Assembly (NCBI GenBank): GCA_041627895.1
Contig: JBFKQC010000040.1
Span: 1 to 35,296, forward strand
Source: JBFKQC01 sp041627895
GTDB taxonomy: Bacteria; Pseudomonadota; Alphaproteobacteria; Rhodobacterales; Rhodobacteraceae
Length of the DNA stretch: 35,296 nt
Reading direction: 5' to 3'
The notes under the pieces are model-generated. The model made no database searches. It was not told the origin of the DNA and saw nothing but the letters and a program-made list of their open reading frames with translations. Made by a program: the position numbers and the translations under genes. This document shows, piece by piece, positions 10,271 through 17,470 of this stretch (within the stretch, counting starts at the first letter, position 1; each line of letters starts with the position of its first letter).

Positions 10271-11141
10271 AAAAGGTGACGCCCTCGCCCGACGCGAAGG
10301 TCAGGCGCGGCAAATCCGGCACGGCTGGCAGCCGAGCAGATACAGACTCGACGGCGAAGCGCTGCGCCCGGTGCGCGGGGCCGTAGCGCCGGGAAGCTGG
10401 TTCTACGTGCTTGCGATGTTGGACGCCGTCGTGCGCTTCCGTCCCTACTTGAAAGGCACGATCGCAGATCTGGGCTGCGGTTTCGCCCCGTTTCACGAAT
10501 GGTATTCCCGGCATGTGGATTCGGCGGTACTGGTTGACTGGCCCAATACGATCCACAAGAACCAGCTGATCGACATCGAGGCCGACTTGTCCAAGGCCTT
10601 GCCGCTAGGGGACGGAACGGTGGACACCGTCCTGCTGTCTTCGGTGATCGAACACCTGCCCAAGCCCGGGTTGATCTTCTCGGAAAGCTTGCGGATCCTG
10701 AGACCGGGTGGACATGTCCTGATCGAAGTCCCCTTCTCATACTGGCTGCACGAGGTCCCGCATGACTATTACCGCTACACCGAGCACGGCCTGCGGCGGC
10801 TGGCGGAAGAGGTGGGCGGCGAGGTACTTGTGCTGGAACCCTTCGGGACGGCCTTCGGCACGGTCTGTGACCCGTCCAGCAAACTCGCCGTGGCCGTCCT
10901 CAGAGCGGCCACCAGACCGTTAAACTGGCGTATCCGCAAACCGCTCCGACGATGGGGCGAAGCCTTCTTGATCGGGCTGCAAAGGGCATTCTATTGGCTC
11001 GGAACCCGGAAGGTTCTTCGCGGACCCGGCGGCAGGTCGATCGAACGCAGCATGCCGCTTGGATACGTTCTTGTAGTCGCCAAGCCCGCAGGCGGAGCAT
11101 TGCGGAACGAAGCGGCCAGCGCGCCCTGCCCGCCCGGGTAG
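10263..11141 (+). CDS. Class I SAM-dependent methyltransferase
   Basis: 292-residue methyltransferase. Motif I is TIADLGCGFAPFHEWY, the acidic post-I region is SAVLVDWPNTIHKN, and VDTVLLSSVIEHLPKPGLIFSESLRILRPGG (in blocks) covers motifs II and III. It then has the PHDYYRYTEHGLRRLAEE segment that recurs in methyltransferases of polysaccharide clusters. The ATG at 10263 overlaps the upstream stop by eight bases; a GTG/TTG further upstream in frame would extend into the previous gene and is unlikely. It closes the apparent GT4-methyltransferase-methyltransferase operon. Confidence 0.9.
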   Translation: MAEKGDALARREGQARQIRHGWQPSRYRLDGEALRPVRGAVAPGSWFYVLAMLDAVVRFRPYLKGTIADLGCGFAPFHEWYSRHVDSAVLVDWPNTIHKNQLIDIEADLSKALPLGDGTVDTVLLSSVIEHLPKPGLIFSESLRILRPGGHVLIEVPFSYWLHEVPHDYYRYTEHGLRRLAEEVGGEVLVLEPFGTAFGTVCDPSSKLAVAVLRAATRPLNWRIRKPLRRWGEAFLIGLQRAFYWLGTRKVLRGPGGRSIERSMPLGYVLVVAKPAGGALRNEAASAPCPPG

Positions 11142-11249
11142 TCGCGCCGGTGCTGCCGGGATGACCGGATAGTGACCTCTCTTCATTCCAACCTTGGAAT
11201 TCGTTCCTTGGCGGCCCAAAGGCCGGACTCTCCAGCGAAAGGACCCGTC

Positions 11250-11881
11250 ATGCGCGCCTTCGAAAGCCGGAACCCGAAAGGACGACGCCATCTCTGGTTC
11301 ACTGCGGCTAATGGGCAAAGGGTCCTTTACGCTTACATTCGAAAAAACGGCTGCTCATCCATCAAGCGGCTTCTTGGCGGCCATCCGGACAGCAAGATAG
11401 ATTGCTTCGAGTCGCATTATCATCGCGGCCAACCCTACGATTTCGCCTTCTTCATCTACCGCGATCCGGTCGAACGGATCCTGAGTCTCTTCCGCGACAA
11501 GGTCATCGATGGACGTGGCGCAACGGACATCCTGGCTGAATTCCGGGACATCCTGCCGCGAGAGGATCCGCACGATTTCGAAGCTTTCGCGCATTTCGTC
11601 ACGAAATCTCAGGACCCGCATTGCTGGTCCCAGGCCAGCCACCTCAGGCCAATCCGCTACCTGGGCTGCCGCTCAGCCAGATGCACAGGTTGAACAGCCT
11701 GATCGGACCGACGCAGATCTTCGCGCAGCCGTCTGGAGCTTCCACGAAACGGCCTGTCGAAATATCGGCCGGAACCCGCAAGAAGATCGCGGATTTCTAT
11801 GCCGAGGATTACCGGATGATCCGCGAAATCGAGAGGCCCATTGTCCTGCGGTTTCTCCGGCGCGTGCTCGGCCGAACCTGA
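11250..11881 (+). pseudogene. Sulfotransferase-like gene with a frameshift
   Basis: The first frame has YAYIRKNGCSSIKRLL, matching the 5'-phosphosulfate loop of PAPS-dependent sulfotransferases, and FFIYRDPVERILSLFRDKV, matching the 3'-phosphate motif (RDPxxRxxS). Similarity ends near 11665 and resumes in another frame as LPLSQMHRLNSLIG...SAGTRKKIADFYAEDYRMIRE, the usual C-terminus. The first frame alone stops at 11693; joining the two gives about 210 residues. I take the ATG at 11250, which has AAAGGA upstream; an upstream in-frame GTG at 11172 exists. The gene would have sulfated a glycan. A sequencing error rather than a true mutation is possible. Confidence 0.72.
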
Positions 11882-11987
11882 TGCGCCGACCCGAAACCCG
11901 CACAAACGGGCCAAATGAGGCGCAAATACAGGCCGTCGCTTCGCCTCGACCCGAATCCCGCATGCCCTGTTGGTCAAGGGTTCCGCA

Positions 11988-12926
11988 TCAATCCGTTGCA
12001 TCCGCCGAGAACATTTCCTGGCAGAACCGCCAGTTCCAGGCGGCCAGTGCCAGGAAGATGCCCGGCGTATGCAAAAGGAGGGACGCTTTTGGTGCTGCGG
12101 GCGAAGCCAGGGCGCGGCGGTAGATCAGCAGCAGCCGCGCCGGCGCGAGCAAAGGCGACAGGACCGGGAAGCGCATGACGATCGAGCCGCGGGCAACGTC
12201 GTGCAGTTTCCTGACGCGCGCCGAATGGGTTCCCAGCTGCCCCGCGCGCCGAAGGCAATGGCGCATGCCCTGCTTGAACCTGTGAAGTACCTCCGGCCGC
12301 GGCAGAAAAATCACCCGGCCGCCAGCTTTTTCAAGCCGCAGGAACAGGTCGCTATCCTGCGCGTTGAACAAGGTTTCGTCGAACCCGGAAAGGTCCTGGA
12401 ACGTCTGTCGGCTCACGATCATGGCAGCGCTGGCGCCACCATCGTTGGCCCGTTCGGGTAGGTACGGATGGATCGAACCGAACTCGAGCCACCAGAGGCA
12501 CTTGGCCCAATACCCCGCATCGCTGGCGTGATCGACGCCGCTGAAGACGATCGCGGGTCCCGGTTCGCGTGAGATACGGCCGAGGACGTGGCACAGCCAG
12601 TCTGCTGGAACGATGACGTCGCTGTCGACAAAGGCCAACCACGTCTCGTCCGCGTCACGCGCGCCCAGGTTCCGTGCCGCCCCCGCGAACAAGCGCCTGA
12701 CTGAGTGTTCGACACGTACCCCGGCGACTTTCGACAGCCTCACCGTCGGGTCATGCGCGCCGGAATGAGCGACGACCACGGACCTGGGCTCAAGGTCCTG
12801 GTGCAGAACCGCGGCAACAACGTCTTCGAGATGTGGATCGAATTTGTACGAAGGGACAACGACGCGCACGTCGTCTGCCGCCGTCGCTGGGGCCGAATCG
12901 CCCATCGCTCCTGCGTCACCCGACAT
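11988..12926 (-). CDS. Glycosyltransferase family 2
   Basis: GT-A fold glycosyltransferase, 312 residues from the ATG at 12926. Motifs: VRVVVPSYKFDPHLEDVVAA, VVVAHSG (the usual first acidic pair is replaced by H and S), RLFAGAARNLGARDADETWLAFVDSDVIVPADWL (DxD site, described in blocks) and FNAQDSDLFLRLEKAG (the ED-type catalytic motif). RRAGQLGTHSARVRKL and hydrophobic segments near the C-terminus suggest membrane association. Its start overlaps the end of the ABC exporter gene by 11 bases, indicating translational coupling; two in-frame ATGs further up (12983) and down (12905) are alternatives. Role: glycan assembly. Confidence 0.87.
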   Translation of the reverse strand: MSGDAGAMGDSAPATAADDVRVVVPSYKFDPHLEDVVAAVLHQDLEPRSVVVAHSGAHDPTVRLSKVAGVRVEHSVRRLFAGAARNLGARDADETWLAFVDSDVIVPADWLCHVLGRISREPGPAIVFSGVDHASDAGYWAKCLWWLEFGSIHPYLPERANDGGASAAMIVSRQTFQDLSGFDETLFNAQDSDLFLRLEKAGGRVIFLPRPEVLHRFKQGMRHCLRRAGQLGTHSARVRKLHDVARGSIVMRFPVLSPLLAPARLLLIYRRALASPAAPKASLLLHTPGIFLALAAWNWRFCQEMFSADATD

Positions 12927-14826
12927 TGCGACCCGCGGAGCCCGATGTTGTGGACGAATCTCGGGCCGAGGCACCCGCTTCATCCCTTCGCTTGAGACTG
13001 ACAAGCAACCTCTGGAAATCCTCGCTGCGGCGTTCTAGATCGGCGAAGGTCCCTTCGGCGGCGATCCTGCCGCCTTTCACAAGGTAGATGCTGTCGCACG
13101 CCGTAAGCGTCGACAACCGATGCGTGATGGCGATGACGGTCTTGATGCCGCTGAACTTCAAGATCGCCTTGGTGATCTCGGATTCCGTCACGGTATCCAG
13201 CGCGGCCGTGGCTTCGTCGAACACCAGTATCTCGGGGTCGTGGTACAACGCCCGTGCGATACAGATACGCTGGCGCTGGCCGCCGGACAGTCGGATCCCG
13301 TCCTCGCCGAGGTTGGTGTGTAGCCCGCTCGGCAATTCCCCGACTAGGTCCACAAGCCGGGCCGTTTCCAGCGCCCGCCAGACCCGGGCATCGTCGATTT
13401 CATGTGGCTCCAGCGAGAACGCCACGTTTTCCCTCAGATTGCGCGGCGCGACATAAGCCTGCTGGCTGACATAGCCGAAGTTCCGGTGCCAGGACCGCAA
13501 GTTGCCGCGAATGTCCCGTTCATCGCAGCACACCGTGCCGGCCTGCGGATGGATCAGGCCCATGACGACCAGGGCCAGCGTCGACTTGCCGCCACCCGAG
13601 GCACCGCACAAGCCGATGAAACTCCCCTTCGGAATCGTCATCGACACATCGCGCAGGGCGGGCGCATCTGCTCCGGAATAGGTGAAGGTGACATCGCGCA
13701 CCGTGATCCTGTCCTGCAGGCGCAGGGGATCTTTCCGTACCGGTCCCGGGTCTTCCGCGGACACGGTTTCATCCAGATGCACCGTCTCCCGGCCAAGCAA
13801 CGGCGGCGCGATCAGCTCGATCTCCGCAATCAGGTTGCGCCTTTCAACCGCGCCCTGGCGAAGCTTCTGCAAGGCCGTCGTCAAACGGGTGACCGCGGCG
13901 GTCAGCCTCAATCCGGCAAAGCCCGCGACCGCGAGCGTCGGCAACGCCGCAGTGACGCCGCCATCCCGGCCGGCATAAAAGACCGCAGCCAGAACAATGC
14001 CCGTGGCCAGCAGCAACTCGTTGACCGCCCGTGGCACGGACCGCAGGCCGTCGCCGCGGCGTTCAACAAGCGCAAGGCGGCCCATGATACGGCTGAAACG
14101 CTCCGTCATGATGCCTTCGCGATCAGCCAGCCTTAGATCAATCAGACCCCTGAGGCTTTCCTGCATGACATGGTGCATCTCAAGCACCTCGGCCTGTTGC
14201 CTCTGCCCTAGCCGCTTCGACAGGGATCGGGTCATTGTGAGGAATAAGTAGCCGCCACCGCCGAAAAGCATTCCGCCGATTAGCACGAAGAGCGGATGCA
14301 GGAACAGCAGCAGCGCAAGCAGCACGGTTGTGATGATCGCGATCTCGGACACCGCTGCTAGCGCAGCGTTGAAGCTGTTGCGAAAGACCTGGATGGTGGA
14401 CCGGATAATCTGGATGACCCCGGAGACACCTTTGCCGTGAAGAACCTCGAGACTGCTTCCAAGATACCCGGAAAACAATACCGAGGCGGTCCGCTCGTAA
14501 CGCTTCATGGAAAAGCGCAAGAGCAGAAAGCTGGTTAAGAGATTCGAGGCGTTCTTGAGCGCGAAGATGAACAGGAACAATAGGCCTGCCACGATTGCGA
14601 ACGCGCGCCCTTCGAGATCGCTTGCGAAGGCGCGATAGACAATCGCGATCGGATTGTCAGCCTCGGCTCCCGAGATCGCGCTGATGTAACCGAACAGAAA
14701 AAAGATCCCACCCATCTCGAGGATACCGCTGAAGAAAAGCATACCCACCAGCCCCAAGGCCAGCAATCGCGACCGACGGTCCAGAATGCGCCACAGGTCG
14801 GCTAGGGTTGCGCCAAGCACCTTCAC
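12916..14826 (-). CDS. ABC exporter (permease-ATPase fusion), glycan/lipid-linked oligosaccharide type
   Basis: Half-transporter of about 636 residues, with a six-helix membrane domain (residues 20-310) followed by a nucleotide-binding domain. The latter has Walker A GASGGGKST (about 408-416), Q-loop YVSQQAYV, signature LSGGQRQRI (513-521), Walker B ILVFDEAT (533-540) and the switch histidine in AITHRLS. The overall form is that of MsbA/PglK-like flippases, and the neighbours suggest export or flipping of a lipid-linked glycan across the inner membrane as a homodimer. The N-terminus VKVLGATLADLWRILDRRSR matches the usual family start, so I place the start at the GTG at 14826; an upstream TTG at 14853 is in frame. 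No strong ribosome-binding site precedes either. Confidence 0.9.
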   Translation of the reverse strand: MKVLGATLADLWRILDRRSRLLALGLVGMLFFSGILEMGGIFFLFGYISAISGAEADNPIAIVYRAFASDLEGRAFAIVAGLLFLFIFALKNASNLLTSFLLLRFSMKRYERTASVLFSGYLGSSLEVLHGKGVSGVIQIIRSTIQVFRNSFNAALAAVSEIAIITTVLLALLLFLHPLFVLIGGMLFGGGGYLFLTMTRSLSKRLGQRQQAEVLEMHHVMQESLRGLIDLRLADREGIMTERFSRIMGRLALVERRGDGLRSVPRAVNELLLATGIVLAAVFYAGRDGGVTAALPTLAVAGFAGLRLTAAVTRLTTALQKLRQGAVERRNLIAEIELIAPPLLGRETVHLDETVSAEDPGPVRKDPLRLQDRITVRDVTFTYSGADAPALRDVSMTIPKGSFIGLCGASGGGKSTLALVVMGLIHPQAGTVCCDERDIRGNLRSWHRNFGYVSQQAYVAPRNLRENVAFSLEPHEIDDARVWRALETARLVDLVGELPSGLHTNLGEDGIRLSGGQRQRICIARALYHDPEILVFDEATAALDTVTESEITKAILKFSGIKTVIAITHRLSTLTACDSIYLVKGGRIAAEGTFADLERRSEDFQRLLVSLKRRDEAGASARDSSTTSGSAGRNVG

Positions 14827-14980
14827 GGCGTAAGGCCGACAGCAAGTGTCCAAGCGAAGGCACCGCCTTTGGCTTGCCGTTTCGCCCAGAGCGCTTTGTC
14901 CGAAGGGTCCGTGTTGTCAGGCACAACAAGCAGGGTCCGATGGGACCCGGAATGCAAACGAGGTTCCAGCAATGTGAACA

Positions 14981-15953
14981 TCAGTTCCGGTCCAACAAAC
15001 TCAGCCTGTCGTTGGTTTCGAACGACTTGTGAATTTGCCGAAACCGGATCTCTGCAAGCAGCGCGCTGCTCGCGGCGACCATTTCGGCCAAAACACGCCA
15101 AATCAGAAAAACCATGCCGAATACTATGAAAGCTCCGCCAATGATCAGCGTCAGGATCTTGCCCCCGTCGTCTCCCATCGACCAAATCACCAGGAACCGG
15201 ATGCAGGCGAAAAAGCCAGGCAGTGCTAAGAAGAAGGCAAAGGTAGCGGAGAAGCGGAACGGACGGGAAAGGTCGAAAATCCACAGTATCTTCAGCGCCG
15301 ACTTCAGCACGTATTTCGCCGAATGGCGCACCAGCCGCGAACGGAGCGTGGGGGCGTTGAGCTCGACAGGCACCCAGATGACGGGGATACACTGCCAACC
15401 GGCTTGGATGATCGTTTCCAGCGTTTAGGTTAAACGGTTCAAGGCCCAAAGCTGTATCTCCAGCATAGCAGTGAAAGGCGCGGAATCCGTAGGGGGCATC
15501 GGGTACTTCAATCTCGGCCGCGGTGCGCAATATCAAAAACCAGTCGTCCCGCAACATCCGTTTGAAGGCTGAGTATTGCGCGATGTCTGAGATCGGACGC
15601 GATCCGATCACGACCGCTGCCATTCCCCCGCGGGTACGGCGAGTTAGTTCCGCAATCGCCTCAGCGCCGTTCTGGTTGGCCGGGTACGTGTTTACAATCA
15701 CGTCAGCGCCCTGCCGCAAGGCTTTCTTGAGCCCGATCATGAAGGCCTTGGGCAGCCCGGGATTGTGATCCAGCCGCACGATGTTGTCCACGCCCTGGCG
15801 GTGCGCCAAGTCGGACGTGCCATCGGTGAGGCCTTCGTCGACTACCTGCCATTCGACCAAGCCGAGGCATCGCATCTCGCGCGGCGTATCGCCAGGCGTC
15901 GAAGTCAAGGGTTCTGACTTTTCGAGGCACGGTATCTGAACAAAGGGTTCCAA
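14981..15953 (-). pseudogene. Decayed polyprenol-phosphate-type glycosyltransferase family 2
   Basis: Two frames on the minus strand together spell a DPM1-like GT2 with C-terminal membrane helices. The N-terminal frame starts MEPFVQIPCLEKSEPL and runs through RLDHNPGLPKAFMIGLKKAL, VIVNTYPANQ, VIGSRPISDIA and VPDAPYGFRAFH. After about 15425 the match continues in another frame as LETIIQAGWQCIPVIWVPVELNAP and then the two-helix tail ending near 14981. Besides the frameshift, catalytic motifs are lost: the usual DDGS is DEGL and the usual NTDADNQ is NTYPANQ. It is therefore an old pseudogene. An intact homologue would glycosylate a polyprenyl phosphate carrier. Confidence 0.78.
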
Positions 15954-16122
15954 TGTCTCAATATATCTGGGACAAGCGAAGGTATGGTGACTTGGCGTCG
16001 GGACATGATCAATCCCCTATTGGTGGGGCCTCCCAGACCGCCATGAAATTGTTGTATGTATCGCCTGCGCCCGCTCGCGTAGTCTCTCGGCCAAAAGACC
16101 AACGTGACCGTCCGGTGAACAC

Positions 16123-16185
16123 CTTCCGCATGTCCGAGACCCCGGCCGCCAGCCAGACCTTCGTTTGCGCCGGAACGGGCATCAT
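16123..16185 (-). pseudogene. IS66 TnpB N-terminal remnant
   Basis: MMPVPAQTKVWLAAGVSDMRK is the characteristic start of the IS66-family accessory protein TnpB. After this point the usual sequence is lost within a few residues, although the frame stays open to 16009. The start codon overlaps the end of the tnpA C-terminal frame, as is normal in IS66 elements. No tnpC is visible, so only the left part of the element survives. Confidence 0.65.
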
Positions 16186-16593
16186 GGCGCGCACAGTCTC
16201 CTGGCCAGCCGAAGGACGACATCGACGTCGACGCCGCCGCTGACGATCAGGCGATATCCGGACGCGAGGGCGATCTCGATCCGCCCGGGGTTCGCAGTCA
16301 CAAGCCGAGTCCACCGGTGCCGGCACCGGATCGCTCCGAACCTCGACCGGTAGGAAAGACATCGCATCGCGACCAGGACCGAAATGTGGATCGCCGCGCC
16401 ACTGATAGACCATGTTGGCGTTGGGCTCGTGCCGCCGCGCGACCTCGGCGACCGGCGCTCCCGGTTCCATCGTCTCTGCAACAACGCGCCGCTTGAACGC
16501 CGTCGAATAGCTCCGCCGTTTGCGCCTGCCTCGGTTCGCCACGCTAGTGGATCGACCGAAACATTTGAATCCCTCAGCCCGGCGAAGGCTCAT
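16182..16593 (-). pseudogene. IS66 TnpA (OrfA), frameshifted
   Basis: The N-terminal frame encodes GRRKRRSYSTAFKRRVVAETMEPGAPVAEVARRHEPNANMVYQWR, the helix-turn-helix of IS66 OrfA (quoted in shortened form elsewhere), starting near 16593. The usual C-terminus, PGRIEIALASGYRLIVSGG...VVLRLARRL, appears in a different frame and stops at 16182, so at least one indel lies near 16300-16400. It overlaps the TnpB start. The element is inactive and sits beside other mobile-element debris at the right end of the island. Confidence 0.7.
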
Positions 16594-16646
16594 GCCCGTA
16601 AGCTATTCAAATGTTTTGATAAGTTGATCCAACACGAAAGAACCCG

Positions 16647-16674
16647 GTGGTTCGAATCGTCAGAATCGAACCAC
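16647..16674. repeat. Inverted repeat, 9-base arms
   Basis: GTGGTTCGA at 16647-16655 and TCGAACCAC at 16666-16674 form a hairpin with a ten-base loop. It lies between the IS66 and IS5 fragments. It may be a transposon end or a terminator-like structure; no function is evident. Confidence 0.4.
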
Positions 16675-16703
16675 TAGGTGTCCGCCTTAGGCGGCGTCAG
16701 CAT

Positions 16704-16796
16704 TCAACTGATCCAGGCCATTACGCAGGCGAGATCGACGAACGCCCTGTACGACGTGATGGTCTTCTCGCAGCGCAGGGCGATACGGCGGAAGCC
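16704..16796 (-). pseudogene. C-terminal fragment of an IS5-family transposase
   Basis: The minus strand reads GFRRIALRCEKTITSYRAFV and then DLACVMAWIS followed by TGA at 16704-16706, which is the usual tail of transposases in one IS5-family group (RRIALRCEKT...). The fragment begins exactly where the integrase frame loses similarity (16795/16796), so an IS5-type element probably entered the integrase gene and most of both was then deleted. Confidence 0.65.
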
Positions 16797-17172
16797 ATCC
16801 CTTGCGGTGCTTCTCGCTCTTGATTTCGGTCAGTTTCGCATCGGCACATCTTTCGACGCATTCCCGAAATGTGAGCGGCTTTGTCTTCGCGGCTCGCTTT
16901 TCGGCCAGCGGGTCGCCGCTCAGCATGGCCTTGCCCCGGTTGTCGAGCGCCAGCTTGCGCGCGGTCGCCAAAGTCACGGCGGGCGGGCTGCCCAGCCCAA
17001 GTTCGCACCGCTTGCCGCGAATGGCGATGCGCTGCACCCATTGCTTCGACCCGTTTTTCGCGACGCGCAGAAACAAGCCCTGCCTGTCGTAGTACTTGCC
17101 GGGCTTGATCACGGCCTCCACGAAACGCGCGGACAGCGCCCGCTCCGGTTTCCTGATATTCTCGCGCGGCAT
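16795..17172 (-). pseudogene. P4-type tyrosine integrase, N-terminal part only
   Basis: 126 residues from the ATG at 17172 match the arm-type DNA-binding domain (DUF4102) of P4-like integrases: LSARFVEAVIKPGKYYDRQGL, LRVAKNGSKQWVQRI, GKRCELGLGSPPAVTLATARKLA, RGKAMLSGDPLAEKR, then LTFRECVERCADAKLTEIKS and EKHRKGW. After W126 the frame enters IS5 transposase DNA in another phase, so the catalytic domain (R-H-R-Y) is absent. Full-length members are about 400 residues. Its 5' end faces the right attachment-site copy at 17317-17331, the usual position for the integrase of a tRNA-borne island. Confidence 0.82.
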
Positions 17173-17316
17173 TCTATCCCCCAGTTCATCCCCCACAGAA
17201 ACATGGATCACTACGGAATATGGTGGACGCTCTCGCACAATGGGGGGGTGTATATTCCCTTTGTTTTGCAAATATAAGGGGCCTTCGGTGGAATTCGGCG
17301 GATCAAGGCATGGCGG

Positions 17317-17331
17317 CCCTACGGGCTGCCA
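17317..17331 (+). repeat. Right attachment-site copy (tRNA-Glu 3' end)
   Basis: CCCTACGGGCTGCCA, identical over 15 bases and in the same orientation to the 3' end of tRNA-Glu at 6085-6099. Bases on either side do not match, so the shared core is exactly 15. It lies 145 bases upstream of the integrase start. The interval between (17173-17316) has no gene but contains an AT-rich stretch near 17250-17280 that may hold the integrase promoter. Confidence 0.8.
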
Positions 17332-17470
17332 CCGCGTCACCCGGAACTCCCGTGATCCACTGGCTTTTCCGCCCGGCCCGTCGAGTTCCGCAGTGGGATC
17401 GGAGTGTCCGGCGGCGGATCCGATCCGCATGCGGTTCGGGTGTCACGCCGCCTCAGACCCCGCTCGAGGG

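Larger units (their letters stand above)
6085..17331. mobile_element. Genomic island at tRNA-Glu carrying surface-glycan genes
   Basis: The segment is flanked by 15-base direct repeats of the tRNA-Glu 3' end (6085-6099, 17317-17331). A truncated P4-type integrase begins at 17172, 145 bases inside the right repeat, and reads inward. The cargo is glycosyltransferases, methyltransferases, an ABC exporter and a broken sulfotransferase. Several IS remnants and pseudogenes crowd the two ends, and the segment looks less GC-biased than the flanking core genes. The integrase is cut, so the island is probably no longer able to excise by its own enzyme. The boundaries are seen in the sequence; their role as att sites is inference from the known habit of P4-type integrases. 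Confidence 0.75.

Noticed and set aside
16594..16606. GTAAGC near the IS66 tnpA start as an IS66 terminal repeat
   Set aside because: The hexamer is in the wrong orientation for the left end of an element transcribed on the minus strand.
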